A stretch of DNA of 64,000 nucleotides from Pseudomonas helmanticensis (GCF_900182985.1 NZ_FXUY01000001.1:1178001-1242000); one strand, 5' to 3'; counted from the stretch's first letter, positions 27,501 to 35,030 are shown. Notes: generated by a model from the letters alone, not told the origin. Made by a program: numbers and translations.

Positions 27501-28465
27501 TTGCGGATGTCGCCCTGCAGGACAACTTCTTCGCACTGGGTGGCAACTCGATGCTGGCGATCCGTTGCCTGGTACGGATCAACAGTGAGTTCGACAAACA
27601 GCTGTCACTGCGCACTTTTTTCGAACACCAGACGGTTGCAGCGCTAGATCTTCATCTGCAAATACAGGCGCAACCGAACGCTGTTGAACAAGTGCGGATG
27701 ACTACCTGGTTCAGCCAGCCCGATTTGCCCGACGTTTACGGTTTTTCTGGCTGTGGCATGCACGGCGCGGCCTATTTTCCATTGGCGCGGGCTTTGGCCC
27801 CGGTGTGCAACTTTCACGCTCTGGAGCCTTTGGAGCCGGAATCACCCGACGGGCAACTGGTCACGGTGCAAGCGCTGGCCCAGCGATACGCCGAGGCAAT
27901 CATCAGTCACCGTAAAACCACACCGATTACCTTGGTGGGGCATTCTTTCGGCGGTTCACTTGCCTTCGAAACCGCGCGGTTGCTTGAGCAGCGGTCACTC
28001 TCTGTGCGCCTGATCCTGCTCGACGCGACATTGGTCGACCCGTGCCTGCTCGAACGCGAGGCCGGTATTGCCGCGCCGGCGGATCGTTTGCCCGAATGGC
28101 TGGCGATTGCGCCAGAATTGCCTGGAGGGCAGATCGCCGAGGATGACCTGCTCGCCAGCGCCCGAACGCTGTACCTGCAACATTGCCGGATCTTCGCGGC
28201 TTACGTACCCAGCGGCATCCTGCGTGCACCGGTCACGGCACTGTTGGCGGAACAGGCGCTGCTCCTGCAAAAGCTGCGTGCGGGCTTTTTGCGCGTTTGT
28301 GCGCAGCGGTTGCTCGCGCCTCCCGTGTTGCACAGCGTTCCGGGTGACCACATGAGCATGCTCGCGCCGCCGCATGTCGAAGTCGTCGCGGCGCGTATCA
28401 GCCACGAACTGCACCAGCCGGCCACCGCGCCTGCCCGTGCGGCGATGGCACACGACAGCGCATGA
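24545..28465 (+). CDS. NRPS C(degenerate)-A-T-TE termination module
   Basis: The protein is 1306 residues, from the ATG at 24545 behind AAGGAAG. The N-terminal condensation-like domain lacks a proper HHxxxDG: the corresponding stretch (about residue 140) reads LTAHPSVADHPS, so it may not condense. The A domain (about 465-960) has FTSGSTGRPKG, NLYGPTETT, YRTGDLA and SGKIDRSRLP. The T domain has FFALGGNS (Ser1002). A C-terminal alpha/beta-hydrolase thioesterase has VGHSFGG (Ser1134). By hand alignment the specificity positions read D-I-V-Q-M-G-L-I-Y-(K), close to the glycine code D-I-L-Q-L-G-L-I-W-K. It would load the last residue and release the product. Confidence 0.92.
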   Translation: MNRKLAPVYRFCASTAQRRLWQRHQQDPRLAPAHCSALMHVHGPLNCAGLERSLAVVVQRHEALRTVFSWEDNELVQWIDEGMQIPLELIDLSSLAGSALPRGLQMARQRADELFDLSRGPLLRVCLIQLGEDQHLLLLTAHPSVADHPSMRILCQEWSQIHNAGGLTADATLPPLEVQLADVCVWQHQRMQTPAIRDLLNSAREDYRERPWTLELPRTDVASTAASAQVGVVEWQADPSILTLLEQIATRHNSNLDGVLTAAFNAVLYRYSQQNEICLGFATPNRRHAQTQGLIGGLANTLIMRTVLSDGVSLEEAVSLTREARLKAEEFPDIDLAHLLAASATEADGTLENGLSATFERRDPARLALTGVAVEGLPFASQTIDCDLKLVVYSHPTRLAGCFEYAAEHFTDVTLQRMARHFEAALQALALTPHSRIEQWPLAPAGCASLSTNEDLTAFSEHQQLPVFRRFAAQAARTPEAIALIFEQQSCTYAQLNRQANQLAAHLHSLGVGSQSVVALLVERGPRLVSSLLAILKVGAAYLPLDAMYPAQRISNMFEDAGVSLIITSAALLEHLPESPLPLVCLDQQNEQLARQPLSDPDIAVSPQQLAYCLFTSGSTGRPKGVQIEHRALSNLLAAMEAAPGLGPDDVWLSVTSAAFDIFAVEVYLPLITGATLLLASKEEAADPSALARLAQVHGATVLQATPATWRMLIDSQVSMSLRTAMSGGEAMDTALAEGMRSLAKTVWNLYGPTETTIYSSRTKILSGHLPTLGGPVENTRLYVLDRHLNPLPVGCTGEIHIGGDGLARGYINRPDLTAERFLPDPFGPPGSRMYRTGDLARQLPNGDLVYLDRIDFQVKIRGLRIELGEIEAALRRIADVRQAVVTAHGEETASRKLVAYVVARPGHTLDREALAHELQQSVPDYMVPGLWVFLEKLPLNVSGKIDRSRLPAPPRTSAIDARPNPEVLSDSQARLAAIWAQTLQIADVALQDNFFALGGNSMLAIRCLVRINSEFDKQLSLRTFFEHQTVAALDLHLQIQAQPNAVEQVRMTTWFSQPDLPDVYGFSGCGMHGAAYFPLARALAPVCNFHALEPLEPESPDGQLVTVQALAQRYAEAIISHRKTTPITLVGHSFGGSLAFETARLLEQRSLSVRLILLDATLVDPCLLEREAGIAAPADRLPEWLAIAPELPGGQIAEDDLLASARTLYLQHCRIFAAYVPSGILRAPVTALLAEQALLLQKLRAGFLRVCAQRLLAPPVLHSVPGDHMSMLAPPHVEVVAARISHELHQPATAPARAAMAHDSA

Positions 28466-29121
28466 GTGACTCACCGTTCGTTGCGCTGCTGCCGAAGCGA
28501 TGCAGCGTCAAACAAGCCGATGAACCGCAGTGGTGGTCAGGCGGACTGTATGCCGAAGAGCGCTGGCATGCGCAAAAAATGCACGCATTGCGCCGCCGTG
28601 AATTCACCGCCGGGCGCAATTGTGCCCGGGCGGCATTGCGATCCTTGGGCTTGCCGGACGTTGCGATTGGCAAGGGTGCGCAGGGTGAACCGCTGTTTCC
28701 CTGCGCGGTGACCGGCAGCATCACTCACACGGGCGACTATTGCGCGGCGGCCGTGTGCCGAAAGCCAGGAATCAGCAGCATCGGCATCGATGCCCAGCAG
28801 AATGTCGACCTCGATCAATCACTGTATCGGCGAGTGCTCGGGCATCGCCCAGGCACAACCATTGCCAGCGATGGTCACTGCGAAGGTACGTTGGTGTTCA
28901 GTTTGAAAGAGGCGTTTTACAAAGCGCTGTATCCGGTTTGCCAACGCCCCGTGCCAGCAATGGCGTTGAAGGTGCACCTGCCGGCCTCCTTTGGGCCATG
29001 CATCATCGAGGTGCTGACGCCGGCCCTGAAAACAGTCGTCGAAGCGTTCAATGTCGACATCCGCTTCAGCTTCGATGAACAGCGTATTTATAGCGCCGTC
29101 ACGTTATCGGAGCGGTCGTGA
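28462..29121 (+). CDS. 4'-phosphopantetheinyl transferase (EntD/Sfp type)
   Basis: The 219-residue protein has the PPTase motifs SITHTGDYCAAAV, GIDAQQNVD and FSLKEAFYKALYP (acidic Mg2+ ligands Asp and Glu, plus the Lys). It would convert the apo carrier proteins and the NRPS T domain to the holo form with coenzyme A. ATGA overlap with the NRPS gene places it in the same transcript. Its last 23 bases overlap the convergent TetR gene. Confidence 0.92.
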   Translation: MSDSPFVALLPKRCSVKQADEPQWWSGGLYAEERWHAQKMHALRRREFTAGRNCARAALRSLGLPDVAIGKGAQGEPLFPCAVTGSITHTGDYCAAAVCRKPGISSIGIDAQQNVDLDQSLYRRVLGHRPGTTIASDGHCEGTLVFSLKEAFYKALYPVCQRPVPAMALKVHLPASFGPCIIEVLTPALKTVVEAFNVDIRFSFDEQRIYSAVTLSERS

Positions 29122-29728
29122 CGGGCAGCTCCAGTATGCCGTGGCAGATCAGGCTCAGCACACTGCGCATATGCCGGGCATGCGCATCGCGGTCCGGTGT
29201 GGCTTCGGTCGCGAGGCGAATGAAGGCGACATTGGCATATTGATTGAACAGGGTCGCCGCGACGTCGATATCGATTGACTGGCGGATTTTGCCGTTGCGC
29301 TGAAAGTGCACCAGCAGCGCTTTGGTTTCTTCGATCACTGCACCGTTCCACGGCTCAAGTGCCCGGGCGAGCTCGCCGGTGAACAGAAATGGCGCCAACT
29401 CGCGCCACAACGATGCGGGCATCGCCTGCAGTTGGTAATGGGTCATCAGCCCTTCGAATTCGCACAACGCCTCCAGCGGATCGCTGTCATCGTCAAGATT
29501 GGCGCGCGCCTCACGCATCGCCTGTTCATCCGGTTGTTTGAGCAACGCCAGCAGAATCTCCTGCTTGCCGCCGAAGTAATTGACCACGGTCGGTGCGGAC
29601 ACCCCGGCCTGCACGGCGATCTGCTCCAGCGTGGTCGCGGCAAAACCCTGGGTCTTGAACAACGCGAGCGCCGCTTCGGCGATCACTTGTCTGCGCTGTT
29701 CCTTCTGCCGCTCTCTGAGTCCGCTCAT
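29099..29728 (-). CDS. TetR-family transcriptional regulator
   Basis: This TetR regulator of 209 residues has the helix-turn-helix TTLEQIAVQAGVSAPTVVNY and a helical ligand-binding domain. The ATG at 29728 has AGAGG in front of it; a TTG at 29752 would add eight residues. It is divergent from the aminotransferase gene and convergent, with a 23-base overlap, to the PPTase. An AT-rich inverted repeat in the divergent gap is a candidate operator. It more probably controls the aminotransferase than the biosynthetic cluster, but this is inference. Confidence 0.88.
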   Translation of the reverse strand: MSGLRERQKEQRRQVIAEAALALFKTQGFAATTLEQIAVQAGVSAPTVVNYFGGKQEILLALLKQPDEQAMREARANLDDDSDPLEALCEFEGLMTHYQLQAMPASLWRELAPFLFTGELARALEPWNGAVIEETKALLVHFQRNGKIRQSIDIDVAATLFNQYANVAFIRLATEATPDRDAHARHMRSVLSLICHGILELPVTTAPIT

Positions 29729-29787
29729 GTTGCCTCTGATGATCCTTGCCAATGCGCTTCAGCCTACGGATATCTTTTTGCACCGAC

Positions 29788-29812
29788 AAATATTTTCTTT
29801 ACAAAAATATTT
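29788..29812. promoter_or_regulatory. candidate TetR operator between tetR and the aminotransferase
   Basis: AAATATTTT (29788-29796) and AAAATATTT (29804-29812) form a perfect 9-7-9 inverted repeat in the 156-base divergent gap, 60 bases before the TetR start. Size and symmetry fit a TetR-dimer site. The surrounding bases are AT-rich and probably hold the promoters of both genes. Confidence 0.5.
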
Positions 29813-29884
29813 ATAAATGCCAAATATTAGCCGTGCACCGCTGGAATGAACGCACGCCCTTGTCCATTTCCCTGGAGATCAGCC

Positions 29885-31267
29885 ATGTCCGCCGAATTCG
29901 ATTCGACCCGCAGCACCCGCGATTATCAGGACGCCGACGCCGCCCACCACATTCACGCGTTCGTCGATCAGAAAGCCCTCAACGAGGAAGGCCCGCGGGT
30001 GATGGTCAGCGGTGATCGCCTGGCGTTGTGGGACAACGATGGCAATCGTTACCTGGACGGCATGTCCGGCCTGTGGTGCACCAACCTCGGTTATGGGCGC
30101 AAGGATCTGGCTGGCGCTGCGACGAAGCAGCTGGAACAATTGCCCTACTACAACATGTTCTTCCACACCACTCACCCGGCGGTGATCGAACTGTCCGAGC
30201 TGCTCTTCAGCCTGTTGCCCAAGCACTACAGCCATGCGATCTACACCAACTCCGGTTCCGAAGCCAACGAAGTGCTGATCCGCACCGTGCGCAAGTTCTG
30301 GCAGGTGATGGGCCAGCCCGAGAAGAAAATCATGATCGGCCGCTGGAACGGCTATCACGGCTCGACCCTCGCGGCGACGGCGCTGGGCGGGATGAAGTTC
30401 ATGCACGAAATGGGCGGCACCATTCCTGATGTCGCGCACATTGATGAGCCGTACTGGTTTGCCCACGAAGGCAATCTCAGCCCGGAAGAGTTTGGCCTGA
30501 AAGCCGCGCAGCAACTGGAAGAGAAAATTCTCGAACTGGGAGCCGACAAGGTCGCCGCGTTTGTTGCCGAACCGTTCCAGGGCGCAGGCGGCATGATCAT
30601 TCCACCGGCGACTTACTGGCCGGAAATTCAACGCATCTGCCGCAAGTACGACGTGCTGCTGTGCGCTGACGAAGTCATTGGCGGGTTTGGCCGTACGGGT
30701 GAATGGTTTGCGCATCAGGCGCTCGGCTTCGAACCCGACACGCTGTCGATTGCCAAAGGCCTGACCTCCGGTTACATCCCCATGGGCGGGCTGATCCTGT
30801 CGCGGCGCATGGCTGAGGCATTGGTGGAAAAAGGTGGCGTGTTCGCGCACGGTCTCACCTATTCCGGCCACCCGGTCGCTGCCGCGGTGGCGATTGCCAA
30901 CCTCAAGGCGCTGCGCGATGAAGGGGTAGTCACTCAGGTTAAAACCGACACTGGCCCGTATCTGCAAAACTGCCTGCGTGAGGTGTTTGGCAACCATCCG
31001 CTGGTGGGTGAGATTCAGGGTATCGGGCTGGTGGCCGCGTTGCAGTTCGCCGAAGACAAGGTAACGCGCAAGCGTTTCGCCAACGAAAACGACATCGCCT
31101 GGCGTTGCCGCACGATCGGTTTTGAAGAGGGTTTGATCATTCGTTCTACGCTGGGCCGGATGATCATGGCCCCGGCGTTGATCGCCACGCGCACCGAGTT
31201 GGACGAACTGATCGACAAGACCCGTATCGCCGTGGATCGCACGGCCCGCGAATACGGCATCCTGTAA
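29885..31267 (+). CDS. class III (SpuC-like) PLP aminotransferase
   Basis: The 460-residue omega-aminotransferase has GRWNGYHGST, YTNSGSEANE, LLCADEVIGGFGRTGE and the PLP Lys in DTLSIAKGLTSGYIPMGG. The N-terminal LWDNDGNRYLDGMSGLWC resembles putrescine/polyamine:pyruvate transaminases (SpuC) and related amine transaminases. The substrate (putrescine, cadaverine, beta-alanine or another amine) cannot be told. It is divergent from a TetR gene that may control it. An in-frame start at 29846 exists, but the ATG at 29885 gives the usual N-terminus. Confidence 0.88.
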   Translation: MSAEFDSTRSTRDYQDADAAHHIHAFVDQKALNEEGPRVMVSGDRLALWDNDGNRYLDGMSGLWCTNLGYGRKDLAGAATKQLEQLPYYNMFFHTTHPAVIELSELLFSLLPKHYSHAIYTNSGSEANEVLIRTVRKFWQVMGQPEKKIMIGRWNGYHGSTLAATALGGMKFMHEMGGTIPDVAHIDEPYWFAHEGNLSPEEFGLKAAQQLEEKILELGADKVAAFVAEPFQGAGGMIIPPATYWPEIQRICRKYDVLLCADEVIGGFGRTGEWFAHQALGFEPDTLSIAKGLTSGYIPMGGLILSRRMAEALVEKGGVFAHGLTYSGHPVAAAVAIANLKALRDEGVVTQVKTDTGPYLQNCLREVFGNHPLVGEIQGIGLVAALQFAEDKVTRKRFANENDIAWRCRTIGFEEGLIIRSTLGRMIMAPALIATRTELDELIDKTRIAVDRTAREYGIL

Positions 31268-31278
31268 CCCGTCACTTA

Positions 31279-31370
31279 TGTAGGAGTGAGCCTGCTCGCG
31301 ATAGCAGTAATTCTGCGACATTGATGTTGCAGACCCACCGCCATCGCTGGCAGGCCAGCTCCCACAATGA
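31279..31370. repeat. REP pair (TGTAGGAGTGAGCC / GGCCAGCTCCCACA)
   Basis: Two REP-type arms in opposite orientation flank about 50 bases directly after the aminotransferase stop. They match the Pseudomonas intergenic REP families seen elsewhere in the window and may act as a 3' end stabiliser or terminator. Confidence 0.75.
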
Positions 31371-31417
31371 TTTGGGCTGCGCCCGAATTGTGTGAGCGAC
31401 CCAAAACCCTGTGGGAG

Positions 31418-32596
31418 ATTCTATGGTTGAGGGGAAGCCCTCAACCTCCCTTCGGCTGGTATTCGCTTTGCCCCTTCAGCAGCGCGAATACCACTCGCGC
31501 AAGCTTGCGAGCCAATATCACCAGCGCCTGTGTCGTACTGAACCCACGGTTTCTTTGCTCCTCGTAGAAGCTTTTCCAAGCCGGTGTACGGCTGGCCGAC
31601 ATGGCTGCGTTATGGAGCAGTCGCCGGGCCTCTGGGTCTCCGCGTTTGGTCAGGCTCCGGCGACCGTCCTTTTGTCCTGACTGCGACACGCGCAAATCCA
31701 TCCCCAAAAACGCAATAAATGCATCCGCGTTTTTGAAGTCGCCCCGCTGAAATGTTGCGATCAAACGGGCTCCGGTCAAAAAACCAATACCTTCAACTTT
31801 TGTGCAGCGCTTCAGATCTGCGAGCAGCCCAGCCTCTTTTAATTGATCGTTGATCATCTTCTCGACCAATGTTTCGAGCCTCTGCATTGAGGCCACTTGC
31901 TCAGCAAACGCGCTTTTGAGCAGCGGTTCATTCGCCCAGCTTTGCACCAGACCAACCCGTGCCTGAACCAGCGCTGCACGACGGCGGAAAAGGCTCAGAA
32001 GGCGGCGATATAAAGGCGATGGCGGGATCCAAGGATGAAGCTCTTCGTATTCGTTTTTTAGATAACGAGCGAGCAGCTTGGCGTCCAGCGCATCGGTTTT
32101 GGCGCGAACTTTCACCCCTATTCGGTAATGACTCAACGCGTAGCCATCGACCATGTAAATCGTGCACCCGGCTTCATGGGCCAGATCGGCGAACGCCAGG
32201 TGATAGATGTTGGTCGATTCGATAGCCAAATCAACAGGTGCAGGCAAGGCTTTCAGCCATTTTTTGATGGCTGTCTTGTCATTGGAAATAGTCTCGAGCA
32301 GATCCAGCTCGGCCTGATAGATGACCAGTTCATTCTTGGCAACATCCACGCCCACAATAGGCTTTACGACAGAAACCGGCATTGCCATTGAACATCCCCC
32401 GAGATATGGTTTTGAACACTTGAAGGGGCTCACCCAGGGGCGCAGGCTTGTTCCTATCGTCGGTCCTGGCCAGATGCATTCTTTATCGGCGCTTGGGTGA
32501 AAGGAGGAGGGGCGAAATCTCCCACGGATCTGTACTGCGTCAACAGTCAGAATCTGGCTTTGTCCCTCCTCCTCCCTTCAAGTCCCAGCATACAAG
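31418..32596 (-). mobile_element. IS110-family insertion sequence splitting a REP element
   Basis: The element holds one IS110-type transposase. Left of it the chromosome ends in CTGTGGGAG (to 31417) and right of it resumes with CTGGCTTGCCAGCGATGG (from 32597). Joined, these reconstruct the REP consensus (compare GTGGGAGCTGGCCTGCC read on the other strand near 31345-31370), so I set the borders there. The size would be about 1.18 kb. IS110-type elements are known to target REPs in Pseudomonas. A 10-base inverted pair GTGGGAGATT/AATCTCCCAC lies at the left junction and 70 bases inside the right one. Confidence 0.6.
31441..32388 (-). CDS. IS110-family transposase
   Basis: This 315-residue DEDD-type transposase has an N-terminal RuvC-like domain (VGVDVAKNELVIYQ with the first Asp, then ARAKTDALDAKLLARYL-like VRAKTDALDAK) and a C-terminal Tnp_20 part with the serine-containing LGMDLRVSQSGQKDGRRS. 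Both parts look intact, so the element may still be active. The start is taken at MAMPVS behind GGGGGATGTTCA; a few codons more are possible upstream. A small hairpin overlaps the stop codon. Confidence 0.92.
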   Translation of the reverse strand: MAMPVSVVKPIVGVDVAKNELVIYQAELDLLETISNDKTAIKKWLKALPAPVDLAIESTNIYHLAFADLAHEAGCTIYMVDGYALSHYRIGVKVRAKTDALDAKLLARYLKNEYEELHPWIPPSPLYRRLLSLFRRRAALVQARVGLVQSWANEPLLKSAFAEQVASMQRLETLVEKMINDQLKEAGLLADLKRCTKVEGIGFLTGARLIATFQRGDFKNADAFIAFLGMDLRVSQSGQKDGRRSLTKRGDPEARRLLHNAAMSASRTPAWKSFYEEQRNRGFSTTQALVILARKLARVVFALLKGQSEYQPKGG

Positions 32597-32699
32597 CTGG
32601 CTTGCCAGCGATGGCGCCAGTGCAATTCAGCACATCGGCTCAATCTTGTTAGCGGATATCACTCGATCATTCAGCCCACTTAATTGCTGGCCACTGACC

Positions 32700-33995
32700 A
32701 TGATCGACCGTGCCCCTTCGCGTCTCAGCCTGCTCACTTTGCTCTGCGGTCTACAGGCAACCGCCAGCGCCAGTGGTTTGCTCGACGATGCAAAAACCGA
32801 CGTGCTCAGCCGCAACTTCTTCCTGAGCAACGACTACCGCTCGCCCTCGCCCACCGGCAAAAACTACAAGCAGGAATGGGCGCAAGGATTCATCGGCACA
32901 TTTACGTCGGGCTTCACGCCGGGCAGTGTCGGTTTCGGTGTCGATGCCCATGCTTTTCTCGGTTTGAAACTGGATGGCGGCAAAGGCCATTCCGGCACCG
33001 GTTTACTGCCGGTCGACAGCAACGGTCGCAGCGAAGCGGATTATTCCGACGCGGGCGGAGCGTTCAAATTAAAGGTTTCAAGAACCACCTTGGCGTTCGG
33101 TGAAATGACCGTCGAAACCCCGGTTTTCGATACCTCGGACAAACGCCTGCAACCGGAATACGCCACTGGTTTTCTGTTAACCAGCCACGAGATCGACAAC
33201 GTCAGTCTCACGGCGGGACACTTCACCGCCTTCAAGAATCAGGACAGTTCATCCAGCCACGGCGATTTTTTCGGCTATGGCGCCAACACCGAGGCAGGCG
33301 GGATCAGCTTCCTCGGCGCCGACCTGTTCGGCGACAGCCCCGTCGGCGGTTCCCTGTACGCCTCGGAACTCAGCGACACCTGGCAGCAGTACTACGGCAA
33401 TCTGCACTTCAAGCAATCCGGTGTGCTGCTCGACGCTAACCTCTACCGCACCCGCAACACCGGCCAGGCACTGGCCGGCGCCATCGACAACACCGCGTTC
33501 AGCCTGTCCGGCAAATACACCTTCGGTGCCCACGGCGTGATGCTCGGCTGGCAACGGATCGATGGCGACACGCCGTTCGATTTCGTCGGTGGCGATTCGA
33601 TTTATCTGGCCAACTCGATCAAATACGCCGACTTCAACGGCGCCGGCGAACGCTCCTGGCAAGCACGCTACGACCTCGACCTCGGCGCCTTCGGCATCCC
33701 GGGCCTGACTTTCATGAGCCGCTACGTAACCGGTGACCACATCGACGGCACCCACGCGCCCAAGGGCGGCGCGTACAACCCGTTTGATCCGGACAGCGGC
33801 GGGTATCAGCCGCAGCAAGGTGATGGCGGCAAACATTGGGAGCGGGATATCGATTTGAAATACGTGGTGCAGTCGGGGGCGGCGAAGGATCTGTCGGTGC
33901 AGGTCTCGCACGTTTCGCACCGGGCCAATGAGGCGCAGGCTGGGGATGATATCGACCGGGTTTATGTGGTGGTGCAGTATCCGCTGAGCTTCTGA
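32700..33995 (+). CDS. OprD-family outer-membrane porin
   Basis: The 431-residue protein begins with a signal peptide (MIDRAPSRLSLLTLLCGLQA, cleavage near ASASG). The OprD signatures follow: DDAKTDVLSRNFFLSNDYR, EWAQGFIGTFTSGFT and GFGVDAHAFLGLKLD. The C-terminus ends in PLSF, a barrel terminal aromatic. OprD channels take up basic amino acids, small carboxylates or similar solutes; the substrate is not assigned. The open frame continues 84 codons upstream into the IS end, but that part is not protein-like. The IS110 insertion lies only about 100 bases before the start and may affect expression. Confidence 0.93.
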   Translation: MIDRAPSRLSLLTLLCGLQATASASGLLDDAKTDVLSRNFFLSNDYRSPSPTGKNYKQEWAQGFIGTFTSGFTPGSVGFGVDAHAFLGLKLDGGKGHSGTGLLPVDSNGRSEADYSDAGGAFKLKVSRTTLAFGEMTVETPVFDTSDKRLQPEYATGFLLTSHEIDNVSLTAGHFTAFKNQDSSSSHGDFFGYGANTEAGGISFLGADLFGDSPVGGSLYASELSDTWQQYYGNLHFKQSGVLLDANLYRTRNTGQALAGAIDNTAFSLSGKYTFGAHGVMLGWQRIDGDTPFDFVGGDSIYLANSIKYADFNGAGERSWQARYDLDLGAFGIPGLTFMSRYVTGDHIDGTHAPKGGAYNPFDPDSGGYQPQQGDGGKHWERDIDLKYVVQSGAAKDLSVQVSHVSHRANEAQAGDDIDRVYVVVQYPLSF

Positions 33996-34033
33996 CCGAA
34001 ACGCAATCCAGGTGTGGGAGCTAACTTGCCAGC

Positions 34034-34057
34034 CTTTTAAACGCAGGCGTTTAAAAG
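34034..34057. repeat. 11-2-11 perfect palindrome after oprD-like gene
   Basis: CTTTTAAACGC and GCGTTTAAAAG are perfect inverted arms separated by AG, 38 bases after the porin stop and next to a half REP (TGTGGGAGCTAACTTGCC). It may be the terminator stem of the porin gene, although no T-run follows. Confidence 0.5.
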
Positions 34058-34140
34058 ACACCTCCAGACACGCCTTCCAGGCTACACATCCTTGCGCCAT
34101 TGCCTACAGCTACGCCAGAATCCGCCGGCTTGTGCGCCTT

Positions 34141-34330
34141 AGGGACGGGTTCTATTGTGGGACGGTCGCTGACGAATCAGCGATCGGGTTTCGCAGCCCG
34201 GATCAATCAAGGCGCACAGCGCTCCAGTTCATTGCCATCAACGATTTATGGCAATGGTGCTTCATGGCGGCTGTGCGCGGGATACCTTCGGGTATGCCGG
34301 GTACCTTGATTCCCGGTCTGCGAACCTGCG
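34141..34330 (+). ncRNA. dense hairpin region before parD, candidate structured RNA
   Basis: No gene is visible in the 430 bases between the porin and parD, but at least four stems are: TCGCTGA/TCAGCGA with CGAA loop (34166-34183), CGGG/CCCG (34185-34200), CATTGCCAT/ATGGCAATG (34230-34256), and ATACC-TTCG-GGTAT with a UUCG tetraloop (34282-34295). From memory, similar sequence occurs before other small Pseudomonas genes. It could be a leader RNA or a repeat element; no function is known to me. Confidence 0.45.
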
Positions 34331-34425
34331 TACAGCTGCCACCTCCCTTCGTTTCGCAGCGAACCAGACAACGTTCTCCGCTTTTTGCTTTCGCGCACAG
34401 TCGACCATCCTCCGGAGGCCTGCTC

Positions 34426-34671
34426 ATGGTAACCGTACGAAAAACCATCACCTTGACTGAGCAGCAAGGCCACTGGATCAGAGCCCAGATCGAAGCCGGT
34501 AATTACATCAACGACAGCGAATACATCCGCGATCTGATCCGCCGTGAACAGGAACGCAACGCTGAAATCGAAACTATTCGTGCAGCGCTTCGTGAGGGTG
34601 AGTCCAGGGGAAAACCGCGACCATTCGATCCTGTTGCATTCAAACAGAGAATGTTAATCACGCATGAGTGA
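34426..34671 (+). CDS. parD: ParD-family type II antitoxin
   Basis: This antitoxin of 81 residues has a ribbon-helix-helix N-terminus (TVRKTITLTEQQGHWIRAQI, then SEYIRDLIRREQ) and an acidic/basic C-terminal tail (PRPFDPVAFKQRML) that in ParD proteins wraps the toxin. GGAGG lies correctly before the ATG. It overlaps the toxin reading frame by 8 bases, the usual order. Because the toxin gene is frameshifted, the antitoxin may be an orphan now. ParD normally represses its own operon. Confidence 0.9.
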   Translation: MVTVRKTITLTEQQGHWIRAQIEAGNYINDSEYIRDLIRREQERNAEIETIRAALREGESRGKPRPFDPVAFKQRMLITHE

Positions 34672-34953
34672 ATATCGTCTGACGCCCGCTGCCGAAGCTG
34701 ACCTTGAGGCAATCTGGATTTACACCGTTCGCCGGTGGGGCGTGGATCCAGGCAATAGCTATATTGACGTCCTTATTTCTTCATTTGCACAGTTGGCAGT
34801 GCGCCCTAAAACAGCGCCGGCCTTCGACGATAGGCGATAGGCTACCGCCGCTGTCGGGTGGAGAGGCATATGATCTATTTTCGAATCACTGCGTACGGAA
34901 TTGCGATCATCAGGGTTCTGCATGATCGAATGGATGCGCAGCGTAATCTCTGA
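34664..34953 (+). pseudogene. parE: ParE toxin gene broken by a frameshift
   Basis: The first frame encodes a ParE N-terminus (SEYRLTPAAEADLEAIWIYT) and stops at 34838-34840 after 58 codons. The missing C-terminus is present in another frame from about 34841 (YRRCRVERHMIYFRITAYG, ending with DRMDAQRNL and a TGA at 34951). One indel near 34825-34840 would restore a full ParE; a 7-base tandem repeat (GATAGGC twice) lies at the junction. As it stands the toxin cannot be made in full length. Confidence 0.82.
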
Positions 34954-35030
34954 TTCGTCCTGGTTTACCTCCTGCTAAATCGGGTTTGAAAACCTCCATC
35001 GCGAGCAGGCGAAGGCCTGCAGGGGATTAC

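Noticed and set aside
32448..32699. N-terminal extension of the OprD porin
   Set aside because: It lies partly in the IS110 end and would place the signal peptide in the interior of the protein.
34664..34840. 58-residue toxin as a complete small gene
   Set aside because: The rest of the ParE sequence is intact in another frame just downstream, so this is a broken gene and not a short one.
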